Shown: positions 25,296 to 34,072 of the stretch, piece by piece
Numbering within the stretch: the first letter of the stretch is position 1
How the letters are laid out: the number at the start of each line of letters is the position of its first letter
Assembly (NCBI GenBank): GCA_947456855.1
Contig: CANGTR010000016.1
Coordinates: 1 to 35,521 of the forward strand
Reading direction: 5' to 3'
Source of the DNA: Sphingobacteriia bacterium
GTDB lineage: Bacteria; Bacteroidota; Bacteroidia; Chitinophagales; Chitinophagaceae
DNA length: 35,521 bases
Notes under the pieces: generated by a model
Database searches by the model: none
What the model was told of the DNA's origin: nothing
Seen by the model: the letters and a program-made list of their open reading frames with translations, nothing else
Translations under genes and position numbers: made by a program

Positions 25296-26327
25296 ATGCC
25301 AAACGATAACCTCGGTAATGAATTAAATCAGCTCAACCCAGCAGATAAAGAATTTGAGAATGCCATAAGGCCAAGTCAAATAGATGATTTTGCTGGGCAA
25401 CCTCAATTGATTGAGAATTTGGTCATATTTATTAAAGCAGCCAAATTAAGAGGTGAGGCGTTGGATCATGTATTGTTTCATGGGCCTCCTGGTTTAGGTA
25501 AAACTACATTAAGCAGAATAGTAGCCAATGAGCTGGGTGTGAATATCAAAGAAACATCTGGTCCGGTTATAGAAAAGCCAGGCGATTTAGCAGGATTGCT
25601 TACCAATCTTCAGCCGAATGATGTGTTGTTTATCGATGAGATTCATCGACTAAGTACAGTGGTTGAAGAATATTTATATGCAGCAATGGAGGATTTTAAA
25701 ATTGATATCATGATTGATACTGGTCCCAATGCCAGAAGCATTCAAATCAATTTAAATCCATTCACATTGGTAGGTGCTACCACTAGAAGTGGGTTATTAA
25801 CTGCTCCATTATTGTCTCGTTTCGGTATTAAATCAAGGCTAGAATATTATAATTCAACAGTACTTCAAAAAATAATTGAAAGAAGTGCTACAATCCTAAA
25901 TACGGGTATCACCAAAGATGCTGCAAAAGAAATTGCCGGAAGAAGCAGAGGAACACCAAGAATTGCCAATGGCTTGTTGCGTAGAGTTCGCGATTTTGCT
26001 CAAGTATTGAATGATGGCAATATCGATTTGGGCATTACCCAACATGCGTTAAAAGCATTAAATGTAGATGCACATGGTTTAGATGAAATGGACAATCGTA
26101 TTTTGTCTACCATCATTAATAAATTTAAAGGGGGCCCAGTTGGCATTACTACCATTGCAACTGCAGTAGGAGAAGAGCCGGGTACTATTGAAGAAGTATA
26201 TGAGCCATTTTTGATTCAAGAAGGATTTTTACAAAGAACCCCAAGAGGGAGAGAAGCTACATTGAAAGCTTACAACCATCTTGGGGTTACTATGAAAAGG
26301 GGGGAAGCGGGTGAGCTATTTAGTTAG
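25296..26327 (+). CDS. ruvB: Holliday junction branch migration helicase RuvB
   Basis: RuvB is the AAA+ motor that drives branch migration with RuvA before RuvC cuts. I place the start at the ATG at 25296 ([10 protein letters not shown], 343 residues). The frame is open to a TTG 18 bases earlier, but that would read through the probable promoter. Motifs are [16 protein letters not shown] at the N-terminus, Walker [11 protein letters not shown], Walker [10 protein letters not shown], sensor I GATTRSG, the arginine-finger LLSRFG, and the C-terminal winged-helix region [16 protein letters not shown]. All are intact. It faces the response-regulator gene with 29 bases between and no terminator. 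Confidence 0.97.
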   Translation: MPNDNLGNELNQLNPADKEFENAIRPSQIDDFAGQPQLIENLVIFIKAAKLRGEALDHVLFHGPPGLGKTTLSRIVANELGVNIKETSGPVIEKPGDLAGLLTNLQPNDVLFIDEIHRLSTVVEEYLYAAMEDFKIDIMIDTGPNARSIQINLNPFTLVGATTRSGLLTAPLLSRFGIKSRLEYYNSTVLQKIIERSATILNTGITKDAAKEIAGRSRGTPRIANGLLRRVRDFAQVLNDGNIDLGITQHALKALNVDAHGLDEMDNRILSTIINKFKGGPVGITTIATAVGEEPGTIEEVYEPFLIQEGFLQRTPRGREATLKAYNHLGVTMKRGEAGELFS

Positions 26328-26356
26328 CATTCGCTTAAATGGTTTGGATCTGCGGC

Positions 26357-27055
26357 TTATGGCGCAACCAATCTAAATCCATTTCCATGAATATTTACAA
26401 TTTCTATTGTGGTATCTTCTCTTAAATATTTACGTAATTTGGCAATGTAAACATCCATGCTTCTTCCATTGAAATAAGTATCACTGCCCCAGATTTTTTT
26501 CAAGGCTCTTTCACGAGGAAGTAAATCATTTTTATGTTCTGCCAACATTTTTAATAAATCATTTTCTTTCGGAGAAAGGGTTTGTACTGAATCTGCGTTT
26601 TTAAGTTCTCTTAATTTAGGATTGAAATGGTAAGTACCTAAATTAAACTCAATATTGTCGCTGATTCTATTTTCTTCTTCATTTCTTTTTAGGATTGCTT
26701 TGATTTTCATCAACAATACTTCACTATCAAATGGCTTGGTAATATAATCGTCTGCTCCTAATTTATATCCTTGAATAATATCTTCTTTCATTGTTTTTGC
26801 GCTTAAGAAAAACAATGGAATATCAGGATCTATATCGCGAATTTCTTCTGCCAATGTAAATCCATCCATATTCGGCATCATTACATCCAACAAGCAGATA
26901 TCAAATTTTTCGCGTTGGAAAGCTGCCAAGCCAAGTCGGCCATCTCTTTCTAAAGTAATTTCATAATCATTTAGTTCTAGGTAATTTTTTAATACCATTC
27001 CTAAATTTGCATCGTCTTCGCAAAGTAAAATTTTGAACTGCTTTTTATCGTCCAT
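26357..27055 (-). CDS. OmpR/PhoB-type response regulator, RprY-like
   Basis: A 232-residue two-domain response regulator. The receiver domain (about 7-122) has the acidic pocket Asp14-Asp15, the phospho-acceptor Asp57 (LLDVMMP), the switch Ser in FFLSAKT and the conserved Lys in YITKPFD. The DNA-binding winged helix (about 130-232) contains LSPKENDLLKMLAEH and RSMDVYIAKLRKYL. The receiver closely resembles Bacteroides RprY as I remember it, hence the label. No sensor kinase is adjacent: upstream lies only 79 bases and then the peroxidase gene, so it is an orphan here. Its targets are unknown. Confidence 0.93.
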   Translation of the reverse strand: MDDKKQFKILLCEDDANLGMVLKNYLELNDYEITLERDGRLGLAAFQREKFDICLLDVMMPNMDGFTLAEEIRDIDPDIPLFFLSAKTMKEDIIQGYKLGADDYITKPFDSEVLLMKIKAILKRNEEENRISDNIEFNLGTYHFNPKLRELKNADSVQTLSPKENDLLKMLAEHKNDLLPRERALKKIWGSDTYFNGRSMDVYIAKLRKYLREDTTIEIVNIHGNGFRLVAP

Positions 27056-27134
27056 ATTGCTTTTATTTATATGAATATAGAATTATTGTTCTTGCAAGTT
27101 AACGATTTGCCCTTCCAATTTTTTGTTAAAATCT

Positions 27135-28079
27135 TCAAAATCGGGTTTTAGCGTATTGCTTGTCTGTAAGTGTTTTCATAAAGTTTACCAAGTCGGCTTT
27201 TTCTTGGTGAGACAGCCCCAACGGTTTAGCTAAGCTGCTATCAATATTAATCGGGTTCTTTACAAAATCGCGGGTATTATTGTAAAATTCAACTACTTCC
27301 TCCAAAGTTTTAAACATGCCATTGTGCATGTAAGGAGCAGTTATGGCAATATTTCTAAGGCTTGGCGTTTTGAATTTACCCAAATCTTCGGTTTTTTTAG
27401 AGATATTAAATCGTCCCTTGTCTGATAATGATGCCCCATCGTATAAGCCAATATTTTTAAAATCGTCATTGGTGAAGTCGGGACCCATATGGCAATCGAA
27501 GCACTTGGCTTTTTCTCCAACAAATAATTGGCGGCCTCTTTCTTCTGATTCAGATAATTGAATGGAATCTCCAAAAGACAGGTCGAATTTACTCTCATCG
27601 GTTTCCAATGTTTTTTCATATGCTGCAATAGCCAATGATAATGTTCTTGCGCTTGGGAGTGTCCCAAAAATTTTCAGAAATAAATTTGTATAAGTTTTGT
27701 TTTGATTCAATCTTTTTACGGCTTCATCTATGGGTAAGCCCATTTCTTCTTTATTGGCAATAGGCATTAAAGATTGTTCCTCTAAAGACTTTGCTCTACC
27801 ATCCCAAAAAAAGTAGGGACGATTTTTCATGTTTAAAACCGAAGGGGTGTTTCTGGAGGAAGCCATTCCATGGATTCCAATACTCAGCGCAACGCTATCC
27901 GCAAAACCAAGACTTGGAATATGACAACTTGCGCAACTAACTGTTGAATCTTTGGATAAAATCTTCTCGTTGAATAATTGCTGTCCTAAAGCTTGTTTAG
28001 TAGTGATGGGTGCGGGGGCAGTCATAGACAAGATCGTTATCAGCCCAACTAAAATAGCCAGTATATTCCATTTTTTCAC
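27135..28079 (-). CDS. Di-heme cytochrome c peroxidase (MauG/CcpA family)
   Basis: A 314-residue exported protein with a signal peptide (MKKWNILAILVGLITILSMTAPA) and two c-type heme sites, Cys49-Ala-Ser-Cys52-His53 and Cys193-Phe-Asp-Cys196-His197, as in bacterial CcpA-type peroxidases that reduce H2O2 with electrons from small cytochromes. SRNTPSVLNM and RPYFFWDGRAKSLEEQ are family hallmarks, and FKTPSLRNIAITAPYMHNG supplies the distal Met region. It is slightly shorter than typical. GTG at 28079 is the start. An ATG four bases upstream is in another frame. The -7 box TACCTTTG ends only four bases before the GTG. Role: periplasmic peroxide defence. Confidence 0.93.
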   Translation of the reverse strand: MKKWNILAILVGLITILSMTAPAPITTKQALGQQLFNEKILSKDSTVSCASCHIPSLGFADSVALSIGIHGMASSRNTPSVLNMKNRPYFFWDGRAKSLEEQSLMPIANKEEMGLPIDEAVKRLNQNKTYTNLFLKIFGTLPSARTLSLAIAAYEKTLETDESKFDLSFGDSIQLSESEERGRQLFVGEKAKCFDCHMGPDFTNDDFKNIGLYDGASLSDKGRFNISKKTEDLGKFKTPSLRNIAITAPYMHNGMFKTLEEVVEFYNNTRDFVKNPINIDSSLAKPLGLSHQEKADLVNFMKTLTDKQYAKTRF

Positions 28080-28083
28080 CCAT

Positions 28084-28091
28084 CAAAGGTA
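28084..28091 (-). promoter_or_regulatory. -7 box for the di-heme peroxidase gene
   Basis: Reads TACCTTTG on the minus strand, an exact TAnnTTTG match, with only four bases between it and the GTG start at 28079. This predicts an mRNA with almost no leader. A clear -33 element is not seen. Confidence 0.45.
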
Positions 28092-28187
28092 AATCGAAAA
28101 TACCCAACAGGGGCTGTTTTTATTACCAGCAGTTTATTAGGAGCATTGGGTTTGGGAGGAAGGTCAACTAGTAAAAGCGATAAGCAA

Positions 28188-30092
28188 TTATCCTATCCAT
28201 TTAATTTGGTTGGATTCCGAAATATGAATTTTTTCTTCGGATTGAAGTAATTCCAATGCCGACCATATTTGTTCTTTATTAAATTGTTTAAATGTTGCGA
28301 GCAATTCATTTACTATAAGTGGTAATGAAGCATTTTCTCTAAGGCTTGTTTCGATTAGTGCAAAATCTGCTCCAGACAATTGTTTCTTTTTTGCTTGTAA
28401 ACAATTGTCGCAAATACCACAGTTTTTATTGGTAGGATCTCCAAAATAGTTGGCAATGTATTTACTTCTACAACCCTCATACTTGTGGGCATATTCAATA
28501 ATGGTTCTTATTCTTTCTTCATACAATTGCTTTCTTTTAAGATAAGCATCTTGATTGATTTCCAGATAAGCTGCTGGCGCTCTATTGAGTAAATATTGAA
28601 TTTGCGGGCTATCTTTTTTGGGTAAATATTCTATGATGCCATGTGTACTTAACTGTTTTAATGCATGGTTGATCTCTTCTATTTTGCAATTGCATGTTTT
28701 GGCCAACTGTTGTTCATAAATAGAAACGCGATTGTCGAAAATGCCCTCATAGGTTCTTAACAAAGCTTTGATTACAAGCGCTAATTTTAGATATTGTTTT
28801 TCAAATAAATCCAAATCAGTTTTGTTAATGATGAATGATATCTGAGTAGGCAAGAAAATATTTTCCGAAAATTGTATATGACCTTCTTGCTCCAATACTT
28901 TTAATACATTGATGGTTAATAGTAAGTCTAATTTAAATCTTTTGGTAAATTCAGTTAAATCGAAATCATAATAAATCCCTTCCCCACTTCCCACAGGTAT
29001 TTGTAAATAATCTGCAATAGCTTGATAAACCTGTTTAATTACTTTAATAGTAGGGAATTTTTTTTGGGTATTGGTCATTAATTCTATTGTATCTTTTTTC
29101 TGATGCAATAAAACTGCATAAGCTCTTTTCCCATCTCTGCCCGCTCTACCTGCTTCTTGATAATAATTTTCTAAACATTCTGTAATATCATGGTGAATCA
29201 CTACTCTAACATCTGCTTTGTCTATGCCCATTCCAAAAGCATTGGTGCAAACCATCGTGCGAATTTTGTTTTGCAGCCATGCTTGTTGTTTCATTTCTCT
29301 TATTGGCTGCCCCAATCCTGCATGATAAAAATCTGCCGAAATACCTTGAATGATTAATGCTTCAGCTATTTTCTTGGTTTGTTTTCTGTTATTGCAATAA
29401 ACAATGCTACTTCCTTGTACATTTTGTAATATGTCTAATATTTTATTGATTTTGCTTTCTACTAAAAAACTGCTGTACGATAATTTGGGTCTTTCAAATG
29501 ATTGACGAAATACAGCCGTTTCTTTTAATCCCAATTGTTGAATAATGTCTTTTTGTACCCTTGGGGTGGCAGATGCTGTAAGCGCAATTAAGGGAATATT
29601 GCCTAGTTGTTTTCTGGTTGATGCAATTCTTAAATAGGGGGGTCTAAAGTCATATCCCCATTGAGAAATACAATGTGCCTCATCAATTACCAGCAAACTG
29701 ATGGGTAGCACTGGTATAAAATCGATGAATAGTTTACTTTCCAATCTTTCTGGAGAACAGTATAAAAATTTGAATGCTCCATCTGCAGCATCTCTTAAAG
29801 TGTTTTTTACTTCATAAAAACTCAAGCCACTGTGTAAAGCTGCTGCAGCAATTCCTTTGCTGTTTAAGTTATCAACTTGATCTCTCATTAAGGCAATGAG
29901 TGGGCTAATTACCAAGCACAATCCCTCCCTCATTAAACCAGGAATCTGAAAACAAATAGACTTCCCTCCTCCAGTAGGTAATAAAGCCAATGTATCATTG
30001 CCTGCTATTACTGATTGAATAATTTCTTCCTGCAATGGCCGAAACGCTGCATGCTTCCAATACTGTTCTAATATGGTTTTTGCTTGGTTCAA
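28188..30092 (-). CDS. recQ: RecQ-family ATP-dependent DNA helicase
   Basis: A 634-residue superfamily 2 3'-5' helicase. FRPLQEEII at the N-terminus is motif 0. Walker A LLPTGGGKS lies at 37-45, DEAH at 137-140, and the second RecA lobe carries YHAGLGQPIREMKQ, the TNAFGMGIDKADVR block and QEAGRAGRDG. A RecQ-C zinc region with four cysteines (CRSKYIANYFGD..CGICDNC) lies near residues 544-564. I see no clear HRDC domain, and the C-terminus after the zinc region is short, as in many Bacteroidota RecQ-like proteins with this architecture. It starts 5 bases after the copper ATPase stop and is probably co-transcribed with it. Confidence 0.93.
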   Translation of the reverse strand: MNQAKTILEQYWKHAAFRPLQEEIIQSVIAGNDTLALLPTGGGKSICFQIPGLMREGLCLVISPLIALMRDQVDNLNSKGIAAAALHSGLSFYEVKNTLRDAADGAFKFLYCSPERLESKLFIDFIPVLPISLLVIDEAHCISQWGYDFRPPYLRIASTRKQLGNIPLIALTASATPRVQKDIIQQLGLKETAVFRQSFERPKLSYSSFLVESKINKILDILQNVQGSSIVYCNNRKQTKKIAEALIIQGISADFYHAGLGQPIREMKQQAWLQNKIRTMVCTNAFGMGIDKADVRVVIHHDITECLENYYQEAGRAGRDGKRAYAVLLHQKKDTIELMTNTQKKFPTIKVIKQVYQAIADYLQIPVGSGEGIYYDFDLTEFTKRFKLDLLLTINVLKVLEQEGHIQFSENIFLPTQISFIINKTDLDLFEKQYLKLALVIKALLRTYEGIFDNRVSIYEQQLAKTCNCKIEEINHALKQLSTHGIIEYLPKKDSPQIQYLLNRAPAAYLEINQDAYLKRKQLYEERIRTIIEYAHKYEGCRSKYIANYFGDPTNKNCGICDNCLQAKKKQLSGADFALIETSLRENASLPLIVNELLATFKQFNKEQIWSALELLQSEEKIHISESNQIKWIG

Positions 30093-30097
30093 TTAAA

Positions 30098-32221
30098 TTA
30101 AGCTACTTTCTTAAAATTAAGCCTAACAGAATTGATGGCCAATACAACATCACTTAATCCCATTACTAAAGCGCTAAAGCCAGGACTTAGAAAGCCCAAT
30201 GCAGCTATTGGAATGGCTGCTACGTTGTAGAGTAATGCCCAGAAAAGATTTTGTTGTATGGTTAAATAGGTGTGTTTTCCTAAACCCAAAGCCAATGGTA
30301 GATTTTTAATGCCATTGTTCATTAAAATCACTTCTGCACTTTGTACTGCAATTTGTGAAGCATCGCTTAAAGATATTCCCACTGTTGATTTTGCTAGTGC
30401 TGGAGCATCATTAATGCCATCTCCAACCATTGCAGTAGGTTGCAATGCAGTAAGTGCTTCAATGCGCTCTAGTTTTTGCAAAGGGCTTTGCTCCGCAAAC
30501 ACTTGATTGATTTGTAATTTTTTTGCTATGATTTCACAGGCTTCTTTTTTATCGCCACTTAATAAAATAGTTTGAATATTTCTTTTTTTCAAATATTGCA
30601 TGATGGCGAAAGATTCTGGCCTTATCTCGTCGGTTAAATCTACCCATGCCAATAATTCATTGTTCTTAGTGATATAGATATTGTGTGAATGATCATCGGT
30701 TAAATGCATAACCGTTTGAAATGATCCTGCCATGTATGCATTGCCTTCTTTGTCGGTAGCTTTCATTCCAGTGCCCTTCAATTCTTCTATTTTATTGAAT
30801 CGAATTTCATTGCTTGTTTTCCAATCTTTTGAAATTGTTTTTGCCAAAGGGTGATTAGAATATTTTTCTAAAGAATAAGTAATTCTTTTTATCTCTTCTA
30901 GTCCTAATTCCTTTCCTTTTAAAGTCAATTCAGTTTTTTGAATCACAAATTTGCCTGTTGTTAAAGTGCCCGTTTTATCAAAAACAACTTGCTTGATATC
31001 TTTGAACAGTTCTAAACTTTTTGTGTTCTTAAAAAATACACCATTTCTGGCAGCCCTTCCTAGTCCTACAGCAATGGCTGCTGGAGTTGCTAAACCCATG
31101 GCACAGGGGCAGGCAATTACCAATACGGCAATTGATCGCATAAGGCTTTGGGTAAATGTTTGATCTGCAATGGTATAATTCAGCAAAATGGTTAGCAATG
31201 CGATGACAATTACTACAGGAACAAAAACAGCACTTATTTTATCGGCCAATTGTTGTACTGGTGGTTTTTCTGTTTGGGCATTTTTAACCATCTGTAAAAT
31301 ATTGCCTAAAACACTGTCTTCGCCAACTGCCGTTACATAGGCTTTAACCGATCCATTTACCACAATACTTCCTCCAATTAAACCGTCCTTGATTTTTTTG
31401 TCTACAGGAATGAATTCTCCGGTTAGAATTGATTCATCGACGCTGATTTCTCCAGACAGTATTTTGCAATCCATAGGAACAGCCTCGCCACTTTTAATTA
31501 ATATCAGGTCTCCCACTTTTAATGTACTGCTTTCTACAGAAAATACATGTTCTTGGTGTTGATCGTCGTATGCAATCATATTGGCCATTGATTGCTGTGC
31601 AGTAACCAATTTTTTCAGTGCAGTTTGTGTGGTTTCTACCGATTTGTCTTCTAGCCAGTATCCTAAAAATACCAATGTGATAATGGTAGCTGTGGTTTCG
31701 TAAAAAAGATAATCCGCGGCCTGGTTGGTAAATGTGCCATATAAACTATATACCAATGAAGCAATTGCTCCAAGTGCTATCAGCACATTCATATTGGGAA
31801 CACCTTTTGTTAAACTACGTAAAGCGCTTCTTCCAAAAAAGTCCATCCCAACAATAAACACTGGAAGGGTTAATGCTATTTGAAGATATGGGTTCATTAA
31901 AATATGAATATGTACACCCGGTACCATGTGTAACATTAATGGGAAAGTGAAAATGGCACAAAAAACAAATCGCTGTAAATGAGAAGTAAAGAAAGGTTTT
32001 TTTGTATTGGTTGCATTGCCATTTTTAACTTGATAGCCTAAACCATCTATTCCCTTTTGAATTTTATTTTTGTTGATGCCATCAGGTAATTGAAAACTCA
32101 CATCGCCCCCTAAAAAATTAACCCGCACATCTTGCATTCCTTCTTCTTGCAAATATTTATCGATGGTTAGGGCACAGTTGGTGCAACTCATGCCACTTAC
32201 TTTCCAATTCACTTTTTCCAT
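30098..32221 (-). CDS. copA: Heavy-metal P1B-type ATPase, copper exporter CopA-like
   Basis: A 707-residue P1B ATPase, most likely a Cu(I) exporter. An N-terminal HMA domain has GMSCTNC (Cys13, Cys16). It is followed by about eight membrane helices with the intramembrane Cys371-Pro-Cys373 site. The actuator motif is LTGEFIPV (TGE), the phosphorylated residue is Asp415 in DKTGT, the P1B-specific His-Pro is in YSNHPLAKT, and the hinge is VGDGINDAP. The last helices contain YN and MGLSD, consistent with Cu(I) site residues. Only one HMA domain is present. No copper regulator or chaperone is adjacent. It is divergent from tsaE, has a TAAATTTG -7 box 20 bases upstream, and is followed closely by recQ. 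Confidence 0.93.
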   Translation of the reverse strand: MEKVNWKVSGMSCTNCALTIDKYLQEEGMQDVRVNFLGGDVSFQLPDGINKNKIQKGIDGLGYQVKNGNATNTKKPFFTSHLQRFVFCAIFTFPLMLHMVPGVHIHILMNPYLQIALTLPVFIVGMDFFGRSALRSLTKGVPNMNVLIALGAIASLVYSLYGTFTNQAADYLFYETTATIITLVFLGYWLEDKSVETTQTALKKLVTAQQSMANMIAYDDQHQEHVFSVESSTLKVGDLILIKSGEAVPMDCKILSGEISVDESILTGEFIPVDKKIKDGLIGGSIVVNGSVKAYVTAVGEDSVLGNILQMVKNAQTEKPPVQQLADKISAVFVPVVIVIALLTILLNYTIADQTFTQSLMRSIAVLVIACPCAMGLATPAAIAVGLGRAARNGVFFKNTKSLELFKDIKQVVFDKTGTLTTGKFVIQKTELTLKGKELGLEEIKRITYSLEKYSNHPLAKTISKDWKTSNEIRFNKIEELKGTGMKATDKEGNAYMAGSFQTVMHLTDDHSHNIYITKNNELLAWVDLTDEIRPESFAIMQYLKKRNIQTILLSGDKKEACEIIAKKLQINQVFAEQSPLQKLERIEALTALQPTAMVGDGINDAPALAKSTVGISLSDASQIAVQSAEVILMNNGIKNLPLALGLGKHTYLTIQQNLFWALLYNVAAIPIAALGFLSPGFSALVMGLSDVVLAINSVRLNFKKVA

Positions 32222-32241
32222 AATATGCTATTCTTGCTGAG

Positions 32242-32249
32242 CAAATTTA
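32242..32249 (-). promoter_or_regulatory. -7 box for the copA-recQ unit
   Basis: Reads TAAATTTG on the minus strand, an exact TAnnTTTG match, 20 bases before the copA ATG at 32221. No palindrome typical of a CueR or CopY operator is visible around it. Confidence 0.45.
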
Positions 32250-32306
32250 CGAAATGGTTAGCCCCTTTCATTTTCGAGATAGGGATTATATTAACTGCCT
32301 TAGGAT

Positions 32307-32314
32307 TATCTTTG
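32307..32314 (+). promoter_or_regulatory. -7 box for tsaE
   Basis: TATCTTTG is an exact TAnnTTTG match. Only four bases separate it from the tsaE ATG at 32319, which again predicts an mRNA with almost no leader. Confidence 0.5.
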
Positions 32315-32318
32315 CCTC

Positions 32319-32747
32319 ATGGATGCAATTTTCGAATTAGGTCAAATTGAATCGGTAGCCAATGCCATTTGGAAGGAAGGTAAAAAATTTCCGGTTTGGG
32401 CATTTTATGCACCCATGGGTTCTGGCAAAACCACATTCATTCATGCATTGTGTGAAATATTGGGTGTAAAGTCGGCAGTTAGCAGTCCAACATTTGCCCT
32501 TATCAACGAATATCAAAGCGAACACAGTGGCACTATACAGCACATGGATTGGTATAGAATAAAAAATGTAGCCGAAGCCATAGATGCTGGAATTGAGGAA
32601 ATCTTATTAAGTGGTGATACCTGTTTGGTTGAATGGCCCGAAAATGCCCCTAGCTTATTGCCCGATAACACTTTCCATTTAAAAATGGAGGTCTTGGGCG
32701 AACATACTCGAAGGATTTTTTCTTTCGATCCTAATGCAGCAGCGTAA
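32319..32747 (+). CDS. tsaE: tRNA threonylcarbamoyladenosine biosynthesis ATPase TsaE
   Basis: TsaE is the ATPase that works with TsaB and TsaD to place threonylcarbamoyl on adenosine 37 of ANN-decoding tRNAs. The 142-residue length is normal. Walker A is APMGSGKTTF (31-40), SSPTFALINEY is the conserved switch region, and HMDWYRIKN and CLVEWPENA complete the family pattern. The ATG at 32319 follows the -7 box directly. It is followed after 51 bases by alanine dehydrogenase, a neighbour pairing I believe is frequent in Bacteroidota. tsaB and tsaD are not in the window. Confidence 0.96.
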   Translation: MDAIFELGQIESVANAIWKEGKKFPVWAFYAPMGSGKTTFIHALCEILGVKSAVSSPTFALINEYQSEHSGTIQHMDWYRIKNVAEAIDAGIEEILLSGDTCLVEWPENAPSLLPDNTFHLKMEVLGEHTRRIFSFDPNAAA

Positions 32748-32798
32748 TTGCTCATTTGTCTGAATCAAATTCGTTAACTTCAAGCTTTAACAATCACC

Positions 32799-34013
32799 AT
32801 GGCATTAAATAAACCAAGCATTAGTCCTTCTCTTTTGTATGAAACACTCGAAGAAGTGTTGGATATCAAAATTCCGGGTGCTAAGTTAGATATTGGTATT
32901 CCTAAAGAAATTGCATTTCAGGAAAATAGAATTGCATTAACCCCAGATGCTGTAGGGGTTTTGGTAGCCAATGGCAATCATGTTACTGTAGAGCATAAAG
33001 CAGGAGAAGGAAGTCATTACAAAGACAAGGATTATGCAGAGGCTGGAGCACAAATTGTTTATGATAGAGATGCTGTTCATAAATGTCCAATCTTGGTTAA
33101 GAGTGCTCCTCCTGTTGCCGAAGACATGCCTTTATTGCAGTTGAATCAAACCATCATTTCACCCATTCATTTGTCTGCACTTAAAAAAGAGTACATAGAG
33201 AAAATGATGGAGAAAAGAATCACTGCACTCAGTTTCGAAAATTTTAAAGATGATAGTGGTACTTATCCCATTGTGCGAAGTATGAGTGAAATCGCTGGAA
33301 GTGCTGTTATGTTAATTGCGGGTCAGTACCTAAGTAGTTTTAATGAAGGAAAGGGCGTTTTGTTAGGAGGAATAAGTGGAATACCGCCAACAAAAGTGGT
33401 AATTATTGGCGCAGGAATTGTAGGGGAGTTTGCTACCAGAAATGCATTGGCATTGGGGGCTTCTGTAAAAGTATTCGACAATAATGTGTATCGATTAAAG
33501 CAGTTGCAAAATAATTTAGGGCAACGTGTTTGGACAAGTGTTTTAGAGCCTAAAATTTTAGCGAAACAATTAAAAACCTGCGAGGTTGCTGTTGGGGCAT
33601 TGAGCAACGAATCAGGAAGAGCTCCAGTAGTAGTTACCGAAGAAATGGTAGCCGCCATGCGCCCAGGTAGTATCATCATTGATGTGGCAATTGATCGTGG
33701 TGGATGTTTTGAAACAAGTGAACTAACCAACTATAAAGAACCCACTTTTCTTAAACACGACGTGATTCATTATTGTGTTCCTAATATTCCAAGCGGGTTT
33801 GCTCGTACAGCAAGCCAAGCCATCAGTAATGTATTGATGCCTTTGCTTTTAGATGTGAGTGAAGAAGGTGGATTGGATGAAATGATTTGGCATAAGTTTA
33901 ATCTTCGAGAAGGAGTATATTTATTTAAAGGATCATTAACCGATTTTTATATCAGTCAAAAGTTTGATCTAAAATTTACCGATTTAAATCTTTTGATTGC
34001 AAGCAGAAGATGA
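32799..34013 (+). CDS. ald: Alanine dehydrogenase
   Basis: Catalyses reversible NAD-dependent deamination of L-alanine to pyruvate and ammonia. The 404-residue protein has GIPKEIAFQENRIALTP (Arg44 equals the substrate Arg of the family), Lys101 in VKSAPP and His124 in SPIHLSAL, the catalytic pair. The NAD-binding loop is IGAGIVGEFATR near 200-211, and the late VDVAIDRGG-like block (IDVAIDRGG) is present. Compared with the roughly 370-residue Mycobacterium enzyme it has about 28 extra N-terminal residues, as in other Bacteroidota homologues to my recollection. It shares strand and likely transcript with tsaE. Confidence 0.93.
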   Translation: MALNKPSISPSLLYETLEEVLDIKIPGAKLDIGIPKEIAFQENRIALTPDAVGVLVANGNHVTVEHKAGEGSHYKDKDYAEAGAQIVYDRDAVHKCPILVKSAPPVAEDMPLLQLNQTIISPIHLSALKKEYIEKMMEKRITALSFENFKDDSGTYPIVRSMSEIAGSAVMLIAGQYLSSFNEGKGVLLGGISGIPPTKVVIIGAGIVGEFATRNALALGASVKVFDNNVYRLKQLQNNLGQRVWTSVLEPKILAKQLKTCEVAVGALSNESGRAPVVVTEEMVAAMRPGSIIIDVAIDRGGCFETSELTNYKEPTFLKHDVIHYCVPNIPSGFARTASQAISNVLMPLLLDVSEEGGLDEMIWHKFNLREGVYLFKGSLTDFYISQKFDLKFTDLNLLIASRR

Positions 34014-34072
34014 TTTATTTCACTGAGTTTGCTATCATATTCTCTAAGATTCATTTAACTGCCTATCATATA

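Noticed and set aside
27078..27172. A protein-like open stretch on the minus strand (ending in LEGQIVNLQEQ) that overlaps the peroxidase 3' end
   Set aside because: It is only about 30 codons, has no usable start codon, and is closed upstream by a stop. It looks like a chance amphipathic reading frame rather than a gene remnant.
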